A stretch of DNA of 33,475 nt, taken from the NCBI RefSeq assembly GCF_027484945.1, contig NZ_JAIXRZ010000018.1:1-33475 (forward strand), in the 5' to 3' direction. The position numbers and the translations under genes were made by a program. Source of the DNA: Flavobacterium sp. Its GTDB lineage: Bacteria > Bacteroidota > Bacteroidia > Flavobacteriales > Flavobacteriaceae. A model generated the notes under the pieces. It did no database searches, was not told the DNA's origin, and worked only from the letters and a program-made list of their open reading frames with translations. Position 1 is the stretch's first letter, and each line of letters starts with the position of its first letter. Shown one piece after another: positions 8,925 to 17,817 of the stretch.

Positions 8925-9014
8925 TAATTTGACATTTATTGAATTAAACAGCGTTATGCGTACTGTTATTTTTACGAAAATACAAATTAAAAAATGGTTA
9001 TTGATAAAATAGTA

Positions 9015-9048
9015 AAACCTAACCCCCTCAGGAGAGCGGATTAGGTTT
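9015..9048 (-). terminator. Probable terminator of clpB
   Basis: AAACCTAATCC (9048-9038, minus strand) pairs with GGGTTAGGTTT (9025-9015), ten Watson-Crick pairs plus one G-T wobble, and is followed by a T-rich stretch TTTTACTATTTT. It begins 20 nt past the clpB stop. The loop is large (12 nt). Confidence 0.6.
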
Positions 9049-9067
9049 GCTTTACAAAAGAAATAAT

Positions 9068-11656
9068 TTATTGATTTCGGAAAACCAATTTACCGTCAAA
9101 ACTATCCAACAATAGAATGCTTTCGGTTGTAATTGTTCCCGCTAAAATTTCTTTGGACAGTTGATTCAAAACTTCGCGCTGTACCACACGTTTCACCGGT
9201 CGTGCGCCAAACTCAACATCGTAGCCTTTGGTCGCTAAATAATCAATAGCTTCGGGTGTCGCTGCTAAGACGATGTGTTGTTGTGCCAACATTTTGATAA
9301 CATATTTTAGTTGTAATTCGACAATTTGACGAATATCATTGTGAGACAAAGGTGTGAACATTACAATCTCATCGATACGGTTAAGAAATTCAGGGCGGAC
9401 AATTTGTTTGAGCATACCTAAAACTTCCACTTTGGCCAATTCAGCTGCCGATGTCCACGCATTTTTATTCTGTTCAAATTTTTCTTGAATAATTGTACTT
9501 CCCATATTAGAAGTCATAATAATAATGGTGTTTTTAAAATCGGCCAGACGCCCTTTATTATCAGTTAATCGTCCTTCATCCAATACTTGTAATAAGATAT
9601 TGAACGTATCGGGATGGGCTTTTTCAATTTCGTCCAACAAAACTACACTATAGGGTTTTCTTCGAACCGCTTCGGTCAATTGTCCCCCTTCATCATAGCC
9701 CACGTATCCGGGAGGTGCACCTACTAAACGACTCACACTGTGGCGTTCTTGATATTCACTCATATCAATTCGGGTGATGGCAGCATCATCATCAAATAAA
9801 TATTCGGCCAAAGCTTTGGCCAATTCAGTTTTACCTACACCTGTAGTTCCCAAAAACAAGAACGAGCCAATCGGTTTTTTGGCATCTTGCAAACCCGCTC
9901 TACTGCGGCGTACGGCATCGCTAATCGCGATGATGGCTTCTTCTTGTCCAATAACGCGTTTGTGAAGTTCGTCTTCTAATTTCAACAATTTTTCGCGTTC
10001 ACTTTGCAGCATTTTGGTTACCGGAATCCCTGTCCATTTTGCCACGACTTCGGCAATATCATCATGAGTAACTTCTTCTTTTATTAAGGATTCCCCTTTT
10101 TGATTTTCTTGGAGTTGGATTTGTAATGCATCGAGTTGTTCTTGTGCTTCTTTAATTTTTCCATAGCGCAATTCGGCAACTTTTCCATAATCGCCTTCAC
10201 GTTCTGCACGTTCCGCTTCTAACTTGAAATCTTCAATGGATTGTTTCACATTTTGAATGTTTTCTACAACTTCCTTTTCCGACTTCCATTGGGCGAAAAT
10301 TTCGTTTCGTTCTTCTTTTAAGTTCGCCAAATCAAGTCCTAACGACTTCAATTTGATCTCATCTTGTTCGCGTTTAATCGCTTCAATTTCAATTTCTAAT
10401 TGCATGATTTTTCGATCCAAAACATCCAATTCTTCAGGTTTGGAATTGATTTCCATTCGCAATTTTGAAGCGGCTTCATCCATCAAATCGATTGCTTTGT
10501 CGGGTAAGAAACGATTGGTAATATAGCGTTGTGACAATTCTACAGCGGCAATAATTGCATCATCTTTGATACGTACTTTATGGTGCGTTTCATACTTTTC
10601 TTTGATTCCCCGTAAAATAGAAATCGCACTTTCAGTATCGGGTTCATCTATATTGACTTTTTGAAAACGACGTTCTAGGGCTTTGTCTTTCTCAAAATAC
10701 TTTTGGTATTCGTCGAGGGTTGTAGCCCCAATTGCGCGCAATTCTCCCCTTGCCAACGCGGGTTTCAAGATATTAGCAGCATCCATTGCTCCCTCGCCAC
10801 CACCGGCGCCTACAAGCGTATGGATTTCATCTATAAACAAGACAATATCTCCTTCGGCCGATGTGACTTCTTTGACTACCGATTTTAAGCGTTCTTCAAA
10901 TTCACCTTTGTATTTAGCTCCAGCAATTAGGGCGCCCATATCGAGTGAATAAACAATTTTATCTTTTAAATTTTCAGGAACATCACCATCAACAATACGA
11001 TGCGCTAGACCTTCGGCAATTGCGGTTTTTCCAACACCCGGTTCGCCAATGAGCATTGGGTTGTTTTTGGTTCGTCGGGTTAAAATCTGTAATACGCGTC
11101 GAATTTCTTCATCGCGACCAATTACGGGATCGAGTTTACCATTTTGCGCTAATGCATTTAAGTTTTTTGCATATTTGTTTAACGCATTATAGGTTTCTTC
11201 GGCCGAGGTTGAAGTTACCCGTTCTCCTTTACGGAGTTCGGCAATAGCCGCTTCTAATCCCTTTTCAGTAACCCCTTGATCTTTTAAAATTTGGGCTAAC
11301 TTACTTTTTGATTTGAAAAGGGCTAGTATTAAATGTTCGATTGCAATATATTCATCGTTCATTTTTTTTGCTATGATTCCGGCTTCAGTTAGTGATGCAT
11401 TGGCCTCTCGTGAAAGCATGATATCGCCACCTGTTACTTTTGGGAAACTTTCTAGAGTGCTTTCCAAAATCCGGAGGAATAACGCCACATTTACGTTTAG
11501 TTTTTTCAACAAAAACGGTGTTACATTTTCGTCAACTTCTAAAACACCTTTAAATAGATGTTCGTTTTCAAGTTGCTGGTGTCCGAAAGCCTGTGCAATT
11601 TGTTGGGCATGTTGCAGCGCTTCTTGGGACTTGATGGTTAAGTTTTTTAAATTCAT
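9068..11656 (-). CDS. clpB: ATP-dependent disaggregase ClpB
   Basis: ClpB is the hexameric AAA+ chaperone that, with DnaK, pulls proteins out of aggregates. The 862-aa protein has the full architecture: N-terminal Clp repeat domain (1-145), first AAA+ domain with Walker A GEPGVGKT (204-211) and Walker B VLFIDEIH, the long coiled-coil middle domain rich in K and E (about 410-530), second AAA+ domain with GTTGVGKT and [13 protein letters not shown], and the terminal GARPVKR sensor-2 element. The middle domain separates it from ClpA and ClpC. It starts at the ATG at 11656 and is divergent from ytxJ. No CIRCE element was seen in the 216-nt gap. Confidence 0.97.
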   Translation of the reverse strand: MNLKNLTIKSQEALQHAQQIAQAFGHQQLENEHLFKGVLEVDENVTPFLLKKLNVNVALFLRILESTLESFPKVTGGDIMLSREANASLTEAGIIAKKMNDEYIAIEHLILALFKSKSKLAQILKDQGVTEKGLEAAIAELRKGERVTSTSAEETYNALNKYAKNLNALAQNGKLDPVIGRDEEIRRVLQILTRRTKNNPMLIGEPGVGKTAIAEGLAHRIVDGDVPENLKDKIVYSLDMGALIAGAKYKGEFEERLKSVVKEVTSAEGDIVLFIDEIHTLVGAGGGEGAMDAANILKPALARGELRAIGATTLDEYQKYFEKDKALERRFQKVNIDEPDTESAISILRGIKEKYETHHKVRIKDDAIIAAVELSQRYITNRFLPDKAIDLMDEAASKLRMEINSKPEELDVLDRKIMQLEIEIEAIKREQDEIKLKSLGLDLANLKEERNEIFAQWKSEKEVVENIQNVKQSIEDFKLEAERAEREGDYGKVAELRYGKIKEAQEQLDALQIQLQENQKGESLIKEEVTHDDIAEVVAKWTGIPVTKMLQSEREKLLKLEDELHKRVIGQEEAIIAISDAVRRSRAGLQDAKKPIGSFLFLGTTGVGKTELAKALAEYLFDDDAAITRIDMSEYQERHSVSRLVGAPPGYVGYDEGGQLTEAVRRKPYSVVLLDEIEKAHPDTFNILLQVLDEGRLTDNKGRLADFKNTIIIMTSNMGSTIIQEKFEQNKNAWTSAAELAKVEVLGMLKQIVRPEFLNRIDEIVMFTPLSHNDIRQIVELQLKYVIKMLAQQHIVLAATPEAIDYLATKGYDVEFGARPVKRVVQREVLNQLSKEILAGTITTESILLLDSFDGKLVFRNQ

Positions 11657-11844
11657 AGAATGGTTTTCTTTTGAGTTGTAAAATACACGTTTTGAAAACG
11701 CTAAGACAATACTTTCAATAAATGTTCCAAGTGGAAAACGCTGTCAATATGACTGAAAATCAAATGTTTTCTCATTTTTTTACTGTCGTTTTGTCTATTC
11801 TGTTGAATTTGAAATGCCAATTCAAGTCGTAATTTGATATTTTG

Positions 11845-11852
11845 TATTTTTG
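11845..11852 (+). promoter_or_regulatory. -7 box of the ytxJ promoter
   Basis: TATTTTTG matches TAnnTTTG and ends 20 nt before the ATG chosen for ytxJ. No clear -33 element at 19-21 nt. Confidence 0.4.
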
Positions 11853-11872
11853 AGAAAAATAATGTTGTACGT

Positions 11873-12256
11873 ATGGGTTTATTAGGATCTTTATTTGGTG
11901 GGCAAGAATCGGAATCAGAATCACGAATAGCATGGCGATTGCTAAGGGATTTAGGGCAATTTGAGGAAATGCTTCAAGAGTCGTATACCCAACCAGTAGT
12001 TGTTTTTAAACACAGTACACGCTGTAGTATTAGTAGGATGGCGTTACGCCAATTTGAAAACCAATGGAATTTGGAGGGGAAAATGGTACCCTACTTTTTG
12101 GATTTGTTGGAGTACCGTCCAATTTCCAATACCATTGCCGCACAATTAGAGGTGATTCATCAGTCGCCACAAGTCATAGTGATTAGAAATGGGTGTGCGG
12201 TGTATCATGCTTCCCATGAAGGGATTTCAGTTGAAGAGTTGCAACAATTTACTTAG
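11873..12256 (+). CDS. ytxJ: YtxJ-like monothiol bacilliredoxin family protein
   Basis: The product from ATG 11873 is 127 aa (MGLLGSLFGG...). It is a thioredoxin-fold protein of the YtxJ/DUF2847 group linked to bacillithiol. The active-site region reads VVVFKHSTRCSISRMAL, with a single cysteine in the T-R-C-S-I-S motif, followed by the strand VPYFLDLLEYRPISN and the HQSPQVIVIRNG segment equivalent to the cis-proline region. Proteins of this type are thought to reverse bacillithiolation, so the host probably makes bacillithiol, as many Flavobacteriaceae do; the bsh genes are not in this window. An in-frame codon upstream at 11834 is rejected because the -7 box lies between. Confidence 0.85.
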   Translation: MGLLGSLFGGQESESESRIAWRLLRDLGQFEEMLQESYTQPVVVFKHSTRCSISRMALRQFENQWNLEGKMVPYFLDLLEYRPISNTIAAQLEVIHQSPQVIVIRNGCAVYHASHEGISVEELQQFT

Positions 12257-12290
12257 TTGAGTACATTGATTTCTACAGCAAAAAAAATAT

Positions 12291-12315
12291 AAGCTCCAAT
12301 AGAGGAGCTTTTTTT
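12291..12315. terminator. Bidirectional terminator between ytxJ and aguA
   Basis: AAGCTCC (12291-12297) pairs with GGAGCTT (12304-12310) around a 6-nt loop, with an A run before and a T run after. It separates two convergent genes. Confidence 0.85.
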
Positions 12316-13399
12316 ATAAAATTATTGAAGGTTCTTGTTGGCTCAAGCAATGAAAACTTCCGAGTCCCCAGATAAGATCGACGGAGTCAATACCTACCAC
12401 ACGTCGTGTTGGGAAGCATTGCTGAATTATATCCAATGCCTGATCATCATTTTTTAAATCCTGAAACGTGGGCACAATAACGGTTTCGTTGGAAATATAG
12501 AAATTAGCATACGATGCAGGGAGTATTTGATCTTCATAGATTACCGGTTTCGGCACGGGAAGTTCAACCACATTCAATTGCTTCCCGTTTTCCAAGCGCA
12601 TTTTGTGAAGCAATTTTAAGTTTTCTTGAAGAATTTCATAATTCTCATCGTTTTTATTTTCCTCCACCACAGTCAATACCGTATCTTCATTCACAAATCG
12701 GGTGATATCATCAATATGACCGTCGGTATCGTCGCCAATAATTCCATCGCCAAGCCAAAGAATGTGTTCTACCCCGTAAAAGTTGTGTAAATACTCCTCA
12801 ATTTGGGCTTGATTCAAATGGGGATTACGGTTTTCATTCAATAAACAGGCAGTGGTTGTAAGTAGTGTTCCACGTCCATTAAATTCAACACTACCGCCTT
12901 CCATGACAATTCCCGGATTAAATACGGGCAATTCTAGTTTTTCTCCAATTTTTGTAGGAATCACATCGTCTAAGTCAAACGGTGGATACTTTCCGCCCCA
13001 GGCGTTGTAACCCCAGTCTACAATGGCTTTTTTGGCTTCGCTTTTGTGAAGTAAAAAGGCCGGACCGTGATCACGGCACCATGCATCATTCGTAGGATGA
13101 TGGTAAAATGTGATGCGCGCCCAACGCGAATCAAAATCGCTAATTGATTGGGCATAGGCGGCACTTTTAATTTTTTCTTCTGCAAACGCTTGCATAGTTG
13201 GATCGGCCACATTAATACACACCCGTTGATGCGAAGCTACTTGCAGAATAAACTCGGCATAGGGTTCAAAAATAGTATGAATTTTGCCGGGCCAGGATGC
13301 TTCTTTATGCGGCCAAGACAACCACAAGGCATCTTGTGGTGCAAATTCAGCTGGAAAGTAATAACCTAACGATTTTGGTGTAGCCCAATTAGTCTTCAT
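12314..13399 (-). CDS. aguA: Agmatine deiminase
   Basis: The 361-aa protein belongs to the peptidyl-arginine-deiminase-like fold and hydrolyses agmatine to N-carbamoylputrescine and ammonia. Family motifs are WCRDHGPAF, EGGSVEFNGRGTLL, GDDTDGHIDDITRF and the C-terminal SFHCLSQQEP, whose C351 is the expected nucleophile. It overlaps the end of aguB's neighbouring gene frame by 11 nt: the aguB stop (13389-13391) lies inside the aguA start region, so both are on one transcript with aguB first. Together they convert agmatine to putrescine. The alternative, a true peptidyl-arginine deiminase, is unlikely given the neighbour. Confidence 0.93.
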   Translation of the reverse strand: MKTNWATPKSLGYYFPAEFAPQDALWLSWPHKEASWPGKIHTIFEPYAEFILQVASHQRVCINVADPTMQAFAEEKIKSAAYAQSISDFDSRWARITFYHHPTNDAWCRDHGPAFLLHKSEAKKAIVDWGYNAWGGKYPPFDLDDVIPTKIGEKLELPVFNPGIVMEGGSVEFNGRGTLLTTTACLLNENRNPHLNQAQIEEYLHNFYGVEHILWLGDGIIGDDTDGHIDDITRFVNEDTVLTVVEENKNDENYEILQENLKLLHKMRLENGKQLNVVELPVPKPVIYEDQILPASYANFYISNETVIVPTFQDLKNDDQALDIIQQCFPTRRVVGIDSVDLIWGLGSFHCLSQQEPSIIL

Positions 13400-14264
13400 C
13401 GATAAATCGTTTGGTTATTGGTGTATAACTATCGATACGACGATCTCTCATAAACGGCCAATGCATGCGAAAATAATCCGTTTCATTTAAATTTAAAGGA
13501 ACAACCGTTGTTTCTTCTTGGTCGTGGGAACCTAAATATAATAATTTTCCCTGACCGTTGGTAACAAAACTACCTCCCCAAAATTGCATTGCGCCATTTT
13601 GCTCAAATCCAACGCGATTTACACTTACAACAGGAACCCCATTGGCTACCGCGTGCGCACGTTGTATGGTTTGCCAAGCATTGTATTGGTCGCGGTTTGT
13701 TTCTTCATCTTGATCGGTTGCCCAACCTATAGCTGTTGGATAAAATAAAATTTCGGCCCCCATTAAAGCCGTGATACGACTCGCCTCGGGGTACCATTGA
13801 TCCCAACAAATTAGGATTCCGATTTTAGCAAATTGGGTTTGAAAAACCTTATAACCTAAATCACCAGGAGTAAAATAGAATTTTTCATAAAAAGCCGGAT
13901 CATCGGGAATATGCATTTTGCGGTATTTCCCTAAATACGAGCCATCTGCGTCGATTACTGCAGTAGTATTGTGATAGATGCCGTGTGTTCTTTTTTCAAA
14001 TAAAGAGGCGATAATTACAACACCCAATTCTTTAGCCACCATGGATAGGGTTTGGGTACTCGGACCCGGAATCGGTTCTGCTAATTGAAAATTAGCGTAA
14101 TCTTCAACATCACAAAAATATAAGGAAGTGAATAATTCCTGAAGGCATATTATTTGAGCGCCTTTCCCGGCGGCAACACGCACTTCTCGAATTGCTTTTT
14201 CAAGGTTGGCCGCTTTGTCGTTCGTACACGTCATTTGGACCAAACCAACAGTTACATTTGACAT
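13389..14264 (-). CDS. aguB: N-carbamoylputrescine amidase
   Basis: This 291-aa nitrilase-superfamily enzyme cleaves N-carbamoylputrescine to putrescine, CO2 and ammonia. The catalytic triad is visible: E43 in CLQELFTSLYF, K116 in KYRKMHIPDDP and C153 in ILICWDQWYPEA. The sequence FYFTPGDLG and the substrate region AIGWATDQDEET are typical of the AguB branch. It overlaps aguA by 11 nt and is transcribed first, giving a compact two-gene polyamine operon. A -7 box (TATTTTTG) is 22 nt before its ATG. Confidence 0.93.
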   Translation of the reverse strand: MSNVTVGLVQMTCTNDKAANLEKAIREVRVAAGKGAQIICLQELFTSLYFCDVEDYANFQLAEPIPGPSTQTLSMVAKELGVVIIASLFEKRTHGIYHNTTAVIDADGSYLGKYRKMHIPDDPAFYEKFYFTPGDLGYKVFQTQFAKIGILICWDQWYPEASRITALMGAEILFYPTAIGWATDQDEETNRDQYNAWQTIQRAHAVANGVPVVSVNRVGFEQNGAMQFWGGSFVTNGQGKLLYLGSHDQEETTVVPLNLNETDYFRMHWPFMRDRRIDSYTPITKRFIDED

Positions 14265-14286
14265 AGTGTTGGAAAAATATTTTTTG

Positions 14287-14294
14287 CAAAAATA
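14287..14294 (-). promoter_or_regulatory. -7 box of the aguBA operon
   Basis: TATTTTTG on the minus strand matches TAnnTTTG, 22 nt upstream of the aguB ATG. The -33 position (19-nt spacing) reads TTTA, one base off TTTG. Confidence 0.4.
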
Positions 14295-14339
14295 AGTAAA
14301 AATTATGCCAAAGTAAAGGAATTTCTTTGGTTGACTTTG

Positions 14340-14603
14340 TTAGCGAAAGCGCTTACGGTTGGAGTTGTCGGGATAAATTACAGTATAGACAAAACTTAGG
14401 ATTGCTACAAAAATAATGTTGAAAAAAGTTGGATACACTTGATAACCATCGGCAGCATCATCAGTAAAAAAAAGTTGAAAAAGAAATCCAGAGTCGTCAA
14501 AATCACAAGTAGGACAAAACAGTAAGGTGCAAAACGTAACATTTACTAAACTCAAGAGGAAAAAAACACTTAAAAAAATTACAAGTTTGCGGAAGGTAAA
14601 CAT
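14340..14603 (-). CDS. Small two-helix membrane protein, unknown
   Basis: The frame from ATG 14603 encodes 87 aa (MFTFRKLVIFLSV...). Two hydrophobic segments are evident, about residues 6-28 and 58-76, joined by a loop with CPTCDFDD and other acidic residues, and the tail is basic (NRKRFR), suggesting an inner-membrane protein with the loop outside. No family is recognised. An upstream in-frame TTG at 14627 is rejected because it is part of the -7 box TAAATTTG. Coding seems likely from the coherent membrane topology and promoter, but the gene could be lineage-specific. Confidence 0.6.
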   Translation of the reverse strand: MFTFRKLVIFLSVFFLLSLVNVTFCTLLFCPTCDFDDSGFLFQLFFTDDAADGYQVYPTFFNIIFVAILSFVYTVIYPDNSNRKRFR

Positions 14604-14624
14604 ACTAATGATTTTTGATCCACT

Positions 14625-14632
14625 CAAATTTA
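14625..14632 (-). promoter_or_regulatory. -7 box before the small membrane protein
   Basis: TAAATTTG on the minus strand, ending 21 nt before the ATG at 14603. A TTG lies 24 nt upstream, slightly further than usual. Confidence 0.4.
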
Positions 14633-14693
14633 GGTATTTTTTAAAATTTTTAAGTCCAAAATAAACGAATACTTTAACTCAGACCGTAAAAAT

Positions 14694-15043
14694 TTACTTT
14701 CTAATTTTATGCTGTACTAGAATATCTTTCAATTTATTTTTGAGGTTTTGTCCTGAATCGGCAACCATCTGTTCATTAGTTGGAAAAGTTACGGCAACCC
14801 TTTCAAAATAGGGAAGATAATTAGCATCACACGCTTGTTTATTACCCTTAAACTTAGCGTAAATATGTTCGAACATAAATTCACTCGCTAAAGGAAATGT
14901 GTCAAAGACAAAAGCAGCCAGTCGGTTTTCGTTTAGTATTTTTAGCGGAAGTAATTACCAGAAGTTAAAGCTTCCCGAGATTGTTGCACACCACAGGCAA
15001 GTAGAATAAAAAAAAGTCCGAAAACACAACCAATTTTTTTCAT
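14694..15043 (-). pseudogene. Lipoprotein gene broken by a frameshift
   Basis: From ATG 15043 the frame encodes MKKIGCVFGLFFILLACGVQ and then QSREALTSGNYFR before a TAA at 14944-14942. The N-terminus is a lipoprotein signal with lipobox LLAC (C17). A second frame, open from 14951, reads on as LPLKILNENR and continues for about 85 residues to the TAG/TAA-bounded end at 14694, including FEHIYAKFKGNKQACDANY. The two frames are both open only in about 7 nt (14945-14951), so a single 1- or 2-base indel there would join them into a lipoprotein of about 117 aa. The ATG is 4 nt after the fahA stop. Family unknown. The break may be real decay or a sequencing error. Confidence 0.6.
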
Positions 15044-15047
15044 CACA

Positions 15048-16334
15048 TTAGGATTTCAAGGGTAAAGCAGGTAAAAGTTTACTTGAACATTCACCAAAAC
15101 CAATACGAATAGCCTCATTTTTACAATAACCACGAATAATCACCGTGTCATTATCATTGATAAATTTTCGTTCACTACCGTCTTGCATGGTTAATGGATT
15201 TTTTTTTTTTTTTTTAAGTTCGAGCATAGAGCCAAAGCTATCCTCGGTTGGACCCGAAATGGTTCCACTTCCCATCATATCGCCCGAATTTACGCGACAA
15301 CCATTACTCGTATGGTGTGCTAATTGTTGCGCCATTGTCCAATACATATATTTAAAATTAGACCTTGAAACCACTGTTTCGCCAACATTTTCGGGTTGAA
15401 TGGCTACTTCCAATTGGATATCAAAAGCACGATTGCCCTCCTGTTGAAGATAGGGTAAGGGTTTGGGGTTTTGTTCTGGACTCGCCACTCGAAATGGCTC
15501 GAGGGCATCCATAGTAACAATCCAGGGTGAGATTGACGATGCGAAGTTTTTGGCAAGAAAGGGTCCAAGAGGAACATATTCCCATTTTTGTATATCACGT
15601 GCACTCCAATCATTAAATAATACCATTCCAAAAATATATTCTTCGGCTTCGTTTACTGGAACATTTTCCCCCATGATATTTGCATCGGTTGTAATAAAAG
15701 CCATTTCCAATTCAAAATCGACCAACTTCGAAGGTCCGAAAACCGGTGCTGTTGCGTCTGCTAGAAAAGTTTGGCCCAAAGGTCGATGAACTGGGACTCC
15801 CGACGGAACAATGGTCGAACTACGTCCGTGATAGCCTACGGGAATATGAAGCCAGTTGGGTAGTAGCGCATTTTCAGGATCACGAAACATTTTGCCTACA
15901 TTCGTAGCATGCTCTTTACTGCTGTAAAAATCAGTGTAATCTCCAATTTGAACCGGTAAAAGCATTTCTATATCGTTAATATGAAAAATCACTACTTCGC
16001 GGTGGTTGGTATTGTCACGTAATTGACTGTTATTGCTTTCAAAAATTTCGGAGAGGCGATTGCGAACCTGCCGCCAGGTTTTTTTACCATAGGAAATAAA
16101 GTCATTTAAACTGTCTTGAAGAAACATGTCGTCGGGTAAATCAATACCTTCAAAATAACCCAATTGTTGCAGAGCGCCCATATCAATGGCGTAATCCCCG
16201 ATTCGTGTACCTGTGGTAATCACATCTTCTTTTGTTAAAAAAACTCCAAAGGGTATGTTTTGAATAGGGAAATCACTGTTTTCCGGAACTGGAAGCCAGG
16301 ATTTACGGTTTGGGTTATTGGCAAATTGTGGCAT
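15048..16334 (-). CDS. fahA: Fumarylacetoacetase
   Basis: Fumarylacetoacetase performs the last step of tyrosine degradation, splitting fumarylacetoacetate into fumarate and acetoacetate. The product is 428 aa. Recognisable parts are the metal and catalytic region IGDYTDFYSSKEHATNVG, the ELEMAFI metal ligand segment, NDWSARDIQKWEYVPLGPF, and the C-terminal SGDMMGSGTISGPT. The ATG at 16334 is chosen because an in-frame upstream codon at 16373 lies in the promoter. Oddity: a 17-nt homopolymer (T run 15199-15215 on the plus strand) encodes consecutive lysines right after SMLEL, where homologues usually have a Trp/Gly-containing turn. The frame is intact on both sides as given. Divergent from glyA. 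Confidence 0.94.
   Translation of the reverse strand: MPQFANNPNRKSWLPVPENSDFPIQNIPFGVFLTKEDVITTGTRIGDYAIDMGALQQLGYFEGIDLPDDMFLQDSLNDFISYGKKTWRQVRNRLSEIFESNNSQLRDNTNHREVVIFHINDIEMLLPVQIGDYTDFYSSKEHATNVGKMFRDPENALLPNWLHIPVGYHGRSSTIVPSGVPVHRPLGQTFLADATAPVFGPSKLVDFELEMAFITTDANIMGENVPVNEAEEYIFGMVLFNDWSARDIQKWEYVPLGPFLAKNFASSISPWIVTMDALEPFRVASPEQNPKPLPYLQQEGNRAFDIQLEVAIQPENVGETVVSRSNFKYMYWTMAQQLAHHTSNGCRVNSGDMMGSGTISGPTEDSFGSMLELKKKKKNPLTMQDGSERKFINDNDTVIIRGYCKNEAIRIGFGECSSKLLPALPLKS
15199..15215. repeat. 17-nt homopolymer inside fahA
   Basis: Seventeen T on the plus strand (A on the coding strand) lie within the fahA frame, encoding five lysine codons plus the AA of the next Asn codon. Such a tract is a slippage hotspot for polymerase and for sequencing. 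Confidence 0.95.
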
Positions 16335-16370
16335 AATAAAATGTTGATTTATTGTTGAAAAAAATACAAC

Positions 16371-16401
16371 CAAATATAGACCTTACAATCTATTTGACAA
16401 A
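16371..16401 (-). promoter_or_regulatory. Promoter of fahA
   Basis: On the minus strand TTTG (16401-16398), a 19-nt spacer and TATATTTG (16378-16371) form a consensus Bacteroidota promoter, 36 nt before the ATG at 16334. Confidence 0.65.
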
Positions 16402-16418
16402 CAGAATTTGTAATTTTG
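16393..16418 (+). promoter_or_regulatory. Promoter region of glyA
   Basis: TAATTTTG at 16411-16418 matches the -7 consensus; a TTTG at 16393-16396 is 14 nt upstream, shorter than usual. It overlaps the divergent fahA promoter, so the two may interfere. Confidence 0.4.
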
Positions 16419-16446
16419 GAGTGCTTAAATGAAAAATCATAAAAAA

Positions 16447-17721
16447 ATGCTACGAGACGAACAAATCTTTGATTTAATTCTGGACGAACAGGACAGACAA
16501 CAACATGGTATTGAATTGATTGCTTCCGAGAATTTCGTAAGTGATCAAGTTATGGAGGCAGCAGGCTCGTGTCTGACGAATAAGTATGCAGAGGGATATC
16601 CAGGAAAACGCTATTATGGAGGCTGTGAAGTTGTGGATATCGTTGAACAAATTGCTATCGATCGCGCCAAAGCTTTATTTGGTGCGGATTATGTAAATGT
16701 ACAACCGCATTCTGGTTCTCAAGCGAATACCGCTGTTTTTGCTGCTTGTTTAAAGCCCGGTGACACTATTTTAGGATTTGATTTGTCGCACGGAGGTCAT
16801 TTAACACACGGTTCACCGGTTAACTTTTCTGGAAAATTATACCGCCCGGTATTTTATGGTGTAGATCAAGAAACGGGCGTATTGAATTATGATAAAATTC
16901 AAGAAATTGCCACCAAAGAGCAGCCAAAAATGATTATTGCAGGAGCTTCAGCTTACTCACGCGATATGGATTTTAAACGATTTCGAGAAATTGCGGATAA
17001 TGTAGGGGCGTTATTATTAGCGGATATTTCGCATCCTGCGGGTTTAATTGCCAAAGGATTGCTAAATGATCCGATTCCACATTGCCATATTGTTACGACA
17101 ACTACTCACAAAACGCTACGTGGGCCACGTGGAGGATTGATTATGATGGGGAAAGATTTTGAAAATCCTTGGGGATTAACAACGCCAAAAGGTGATATTC
17201 GCATGATGTCTCATGTGCTCGATATGGCCGTGTTCCCTGGTAATCAGGGCGGTCCTTTAATGCATATTATAGCGGCTAAAGCGGTTGCTTTTGGCGAAGC
17301 ACTTACCGACGAATTTTTCCGGTATATTGTTCAAGTTCAGAAGAACGCACAAGCAATGGCTGCTGCTTTTGTAAAAAGAGGATACCACATTATTTCGGGA
17401 GGTACCGACAACCATATGATGTTGATTGATTTGCGAAATAAAGGGGTAAGTGGAAAAGAAGCGGAGCATGCTTTGGTAAAAGCTGAAATTACAGTGAACA
17501 AAAACATGGTTCCCTTTGATGACAAGTCGCCCTTCGTAACTTCCGGTATTCGTGTTGGTACACCTGCTATCACAACGCGGGGTCTAATTGAATCGGATAT
17601 GGAAATTATTGTAGAATTTATTGATCGCGTACTTATGAATCTTAACGATGAGGAAGTGATTGCCCAAGTTGCCGATGAAGTCAATGCAATGATGAGTGAA
17701 CGCGCAATGTTTGTCTTTTAA
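16447..17721 (+). CDS. glyA: Serine hydroxymethyltransferase
   Basis: GlyA interconverts serine and glycine with tetrahydrofolate as one-carbon carrier, using PLP. The 424-aa product from ATG 16447 matches the usual length. Motifs: [31 protein letters not shown], and the PLP lysine in [15 protein letters not shown]. The C-terminal region holds [15 protein letters not shown]. An ATG at 16429 is in frame and would add six residues, but it would leave almost no leader after the -7 box at 16411-16418, so the second ATG is preferred. It ends at a shared terminator with the convergent E1 gene. Confidence 0.96.
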   Translation: MLRDEQIFDLILDEQDRQQHGIELIASENFVSDQVMEAAGSCLTNKYAEGYPGKRYYGGCEVVDIVEQIAIDRAKALFGADYVNVQPHSGSQANTAVFAACLKPGDTILGFDLSHGGHLTHGSPVNFSGKLYRPVFYGVDQETGVLNYDKIQEIATKEQPKMIIAGASAYSRDMDFKRFREIADNVGALLLADISHPAGLIAKGLLNDPIPHCHIVTTTTHKTLRGPRGGLIMMGKDFENPWGLTTPKGDIRMMSHVLDMAVFPGNQGGPLMHIIAAKAVAFGEALTDEFFRYIVQVQKNAQAMAAAFVKRGYHIISGGTDNHMMLIDLRNKGVSGKEAEHALVKAEITVNKNMVPFDDKSPFVTSGIRVGTPAITTRGLIESDMEIIVEFIDRVLMNLNDEEVIAQVADEVNAMMSERAMFVF

Positions 17722-17790
17722 TTGGTTTAATGTTATTCAATATAAAATCGATTGACCTTACAAAAATTTATAAATACAATGAATGAAAAA

Positions 17791-17817
17791 AAATCCCGAT
17801 TAAATCGGGATTTTTTT
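17791..17817. terminator. Bidirectional terminator between glyA and E1
   Basis: AAATCCCGAT (17791-17800) pairs perfectly with ATCGGGATTT (17804-17813) around TAA, with A and T runs on either side. It ends both glyA and the convergent dehydrogenase gene. Confidence 0.9.

Noticed and set aside
11313..11681. 122-codon open frame antisense to the start of clpB
   Set aside because: It overlaps the conserved ClpB N-domain coding region and has no promoter or family features.
11657..11844. CIRCE heat-shock operator upstream of clpB
   Set aside because: No TTAGCACTC-N9-GAGTGCTAA-like inverted repeat is present.
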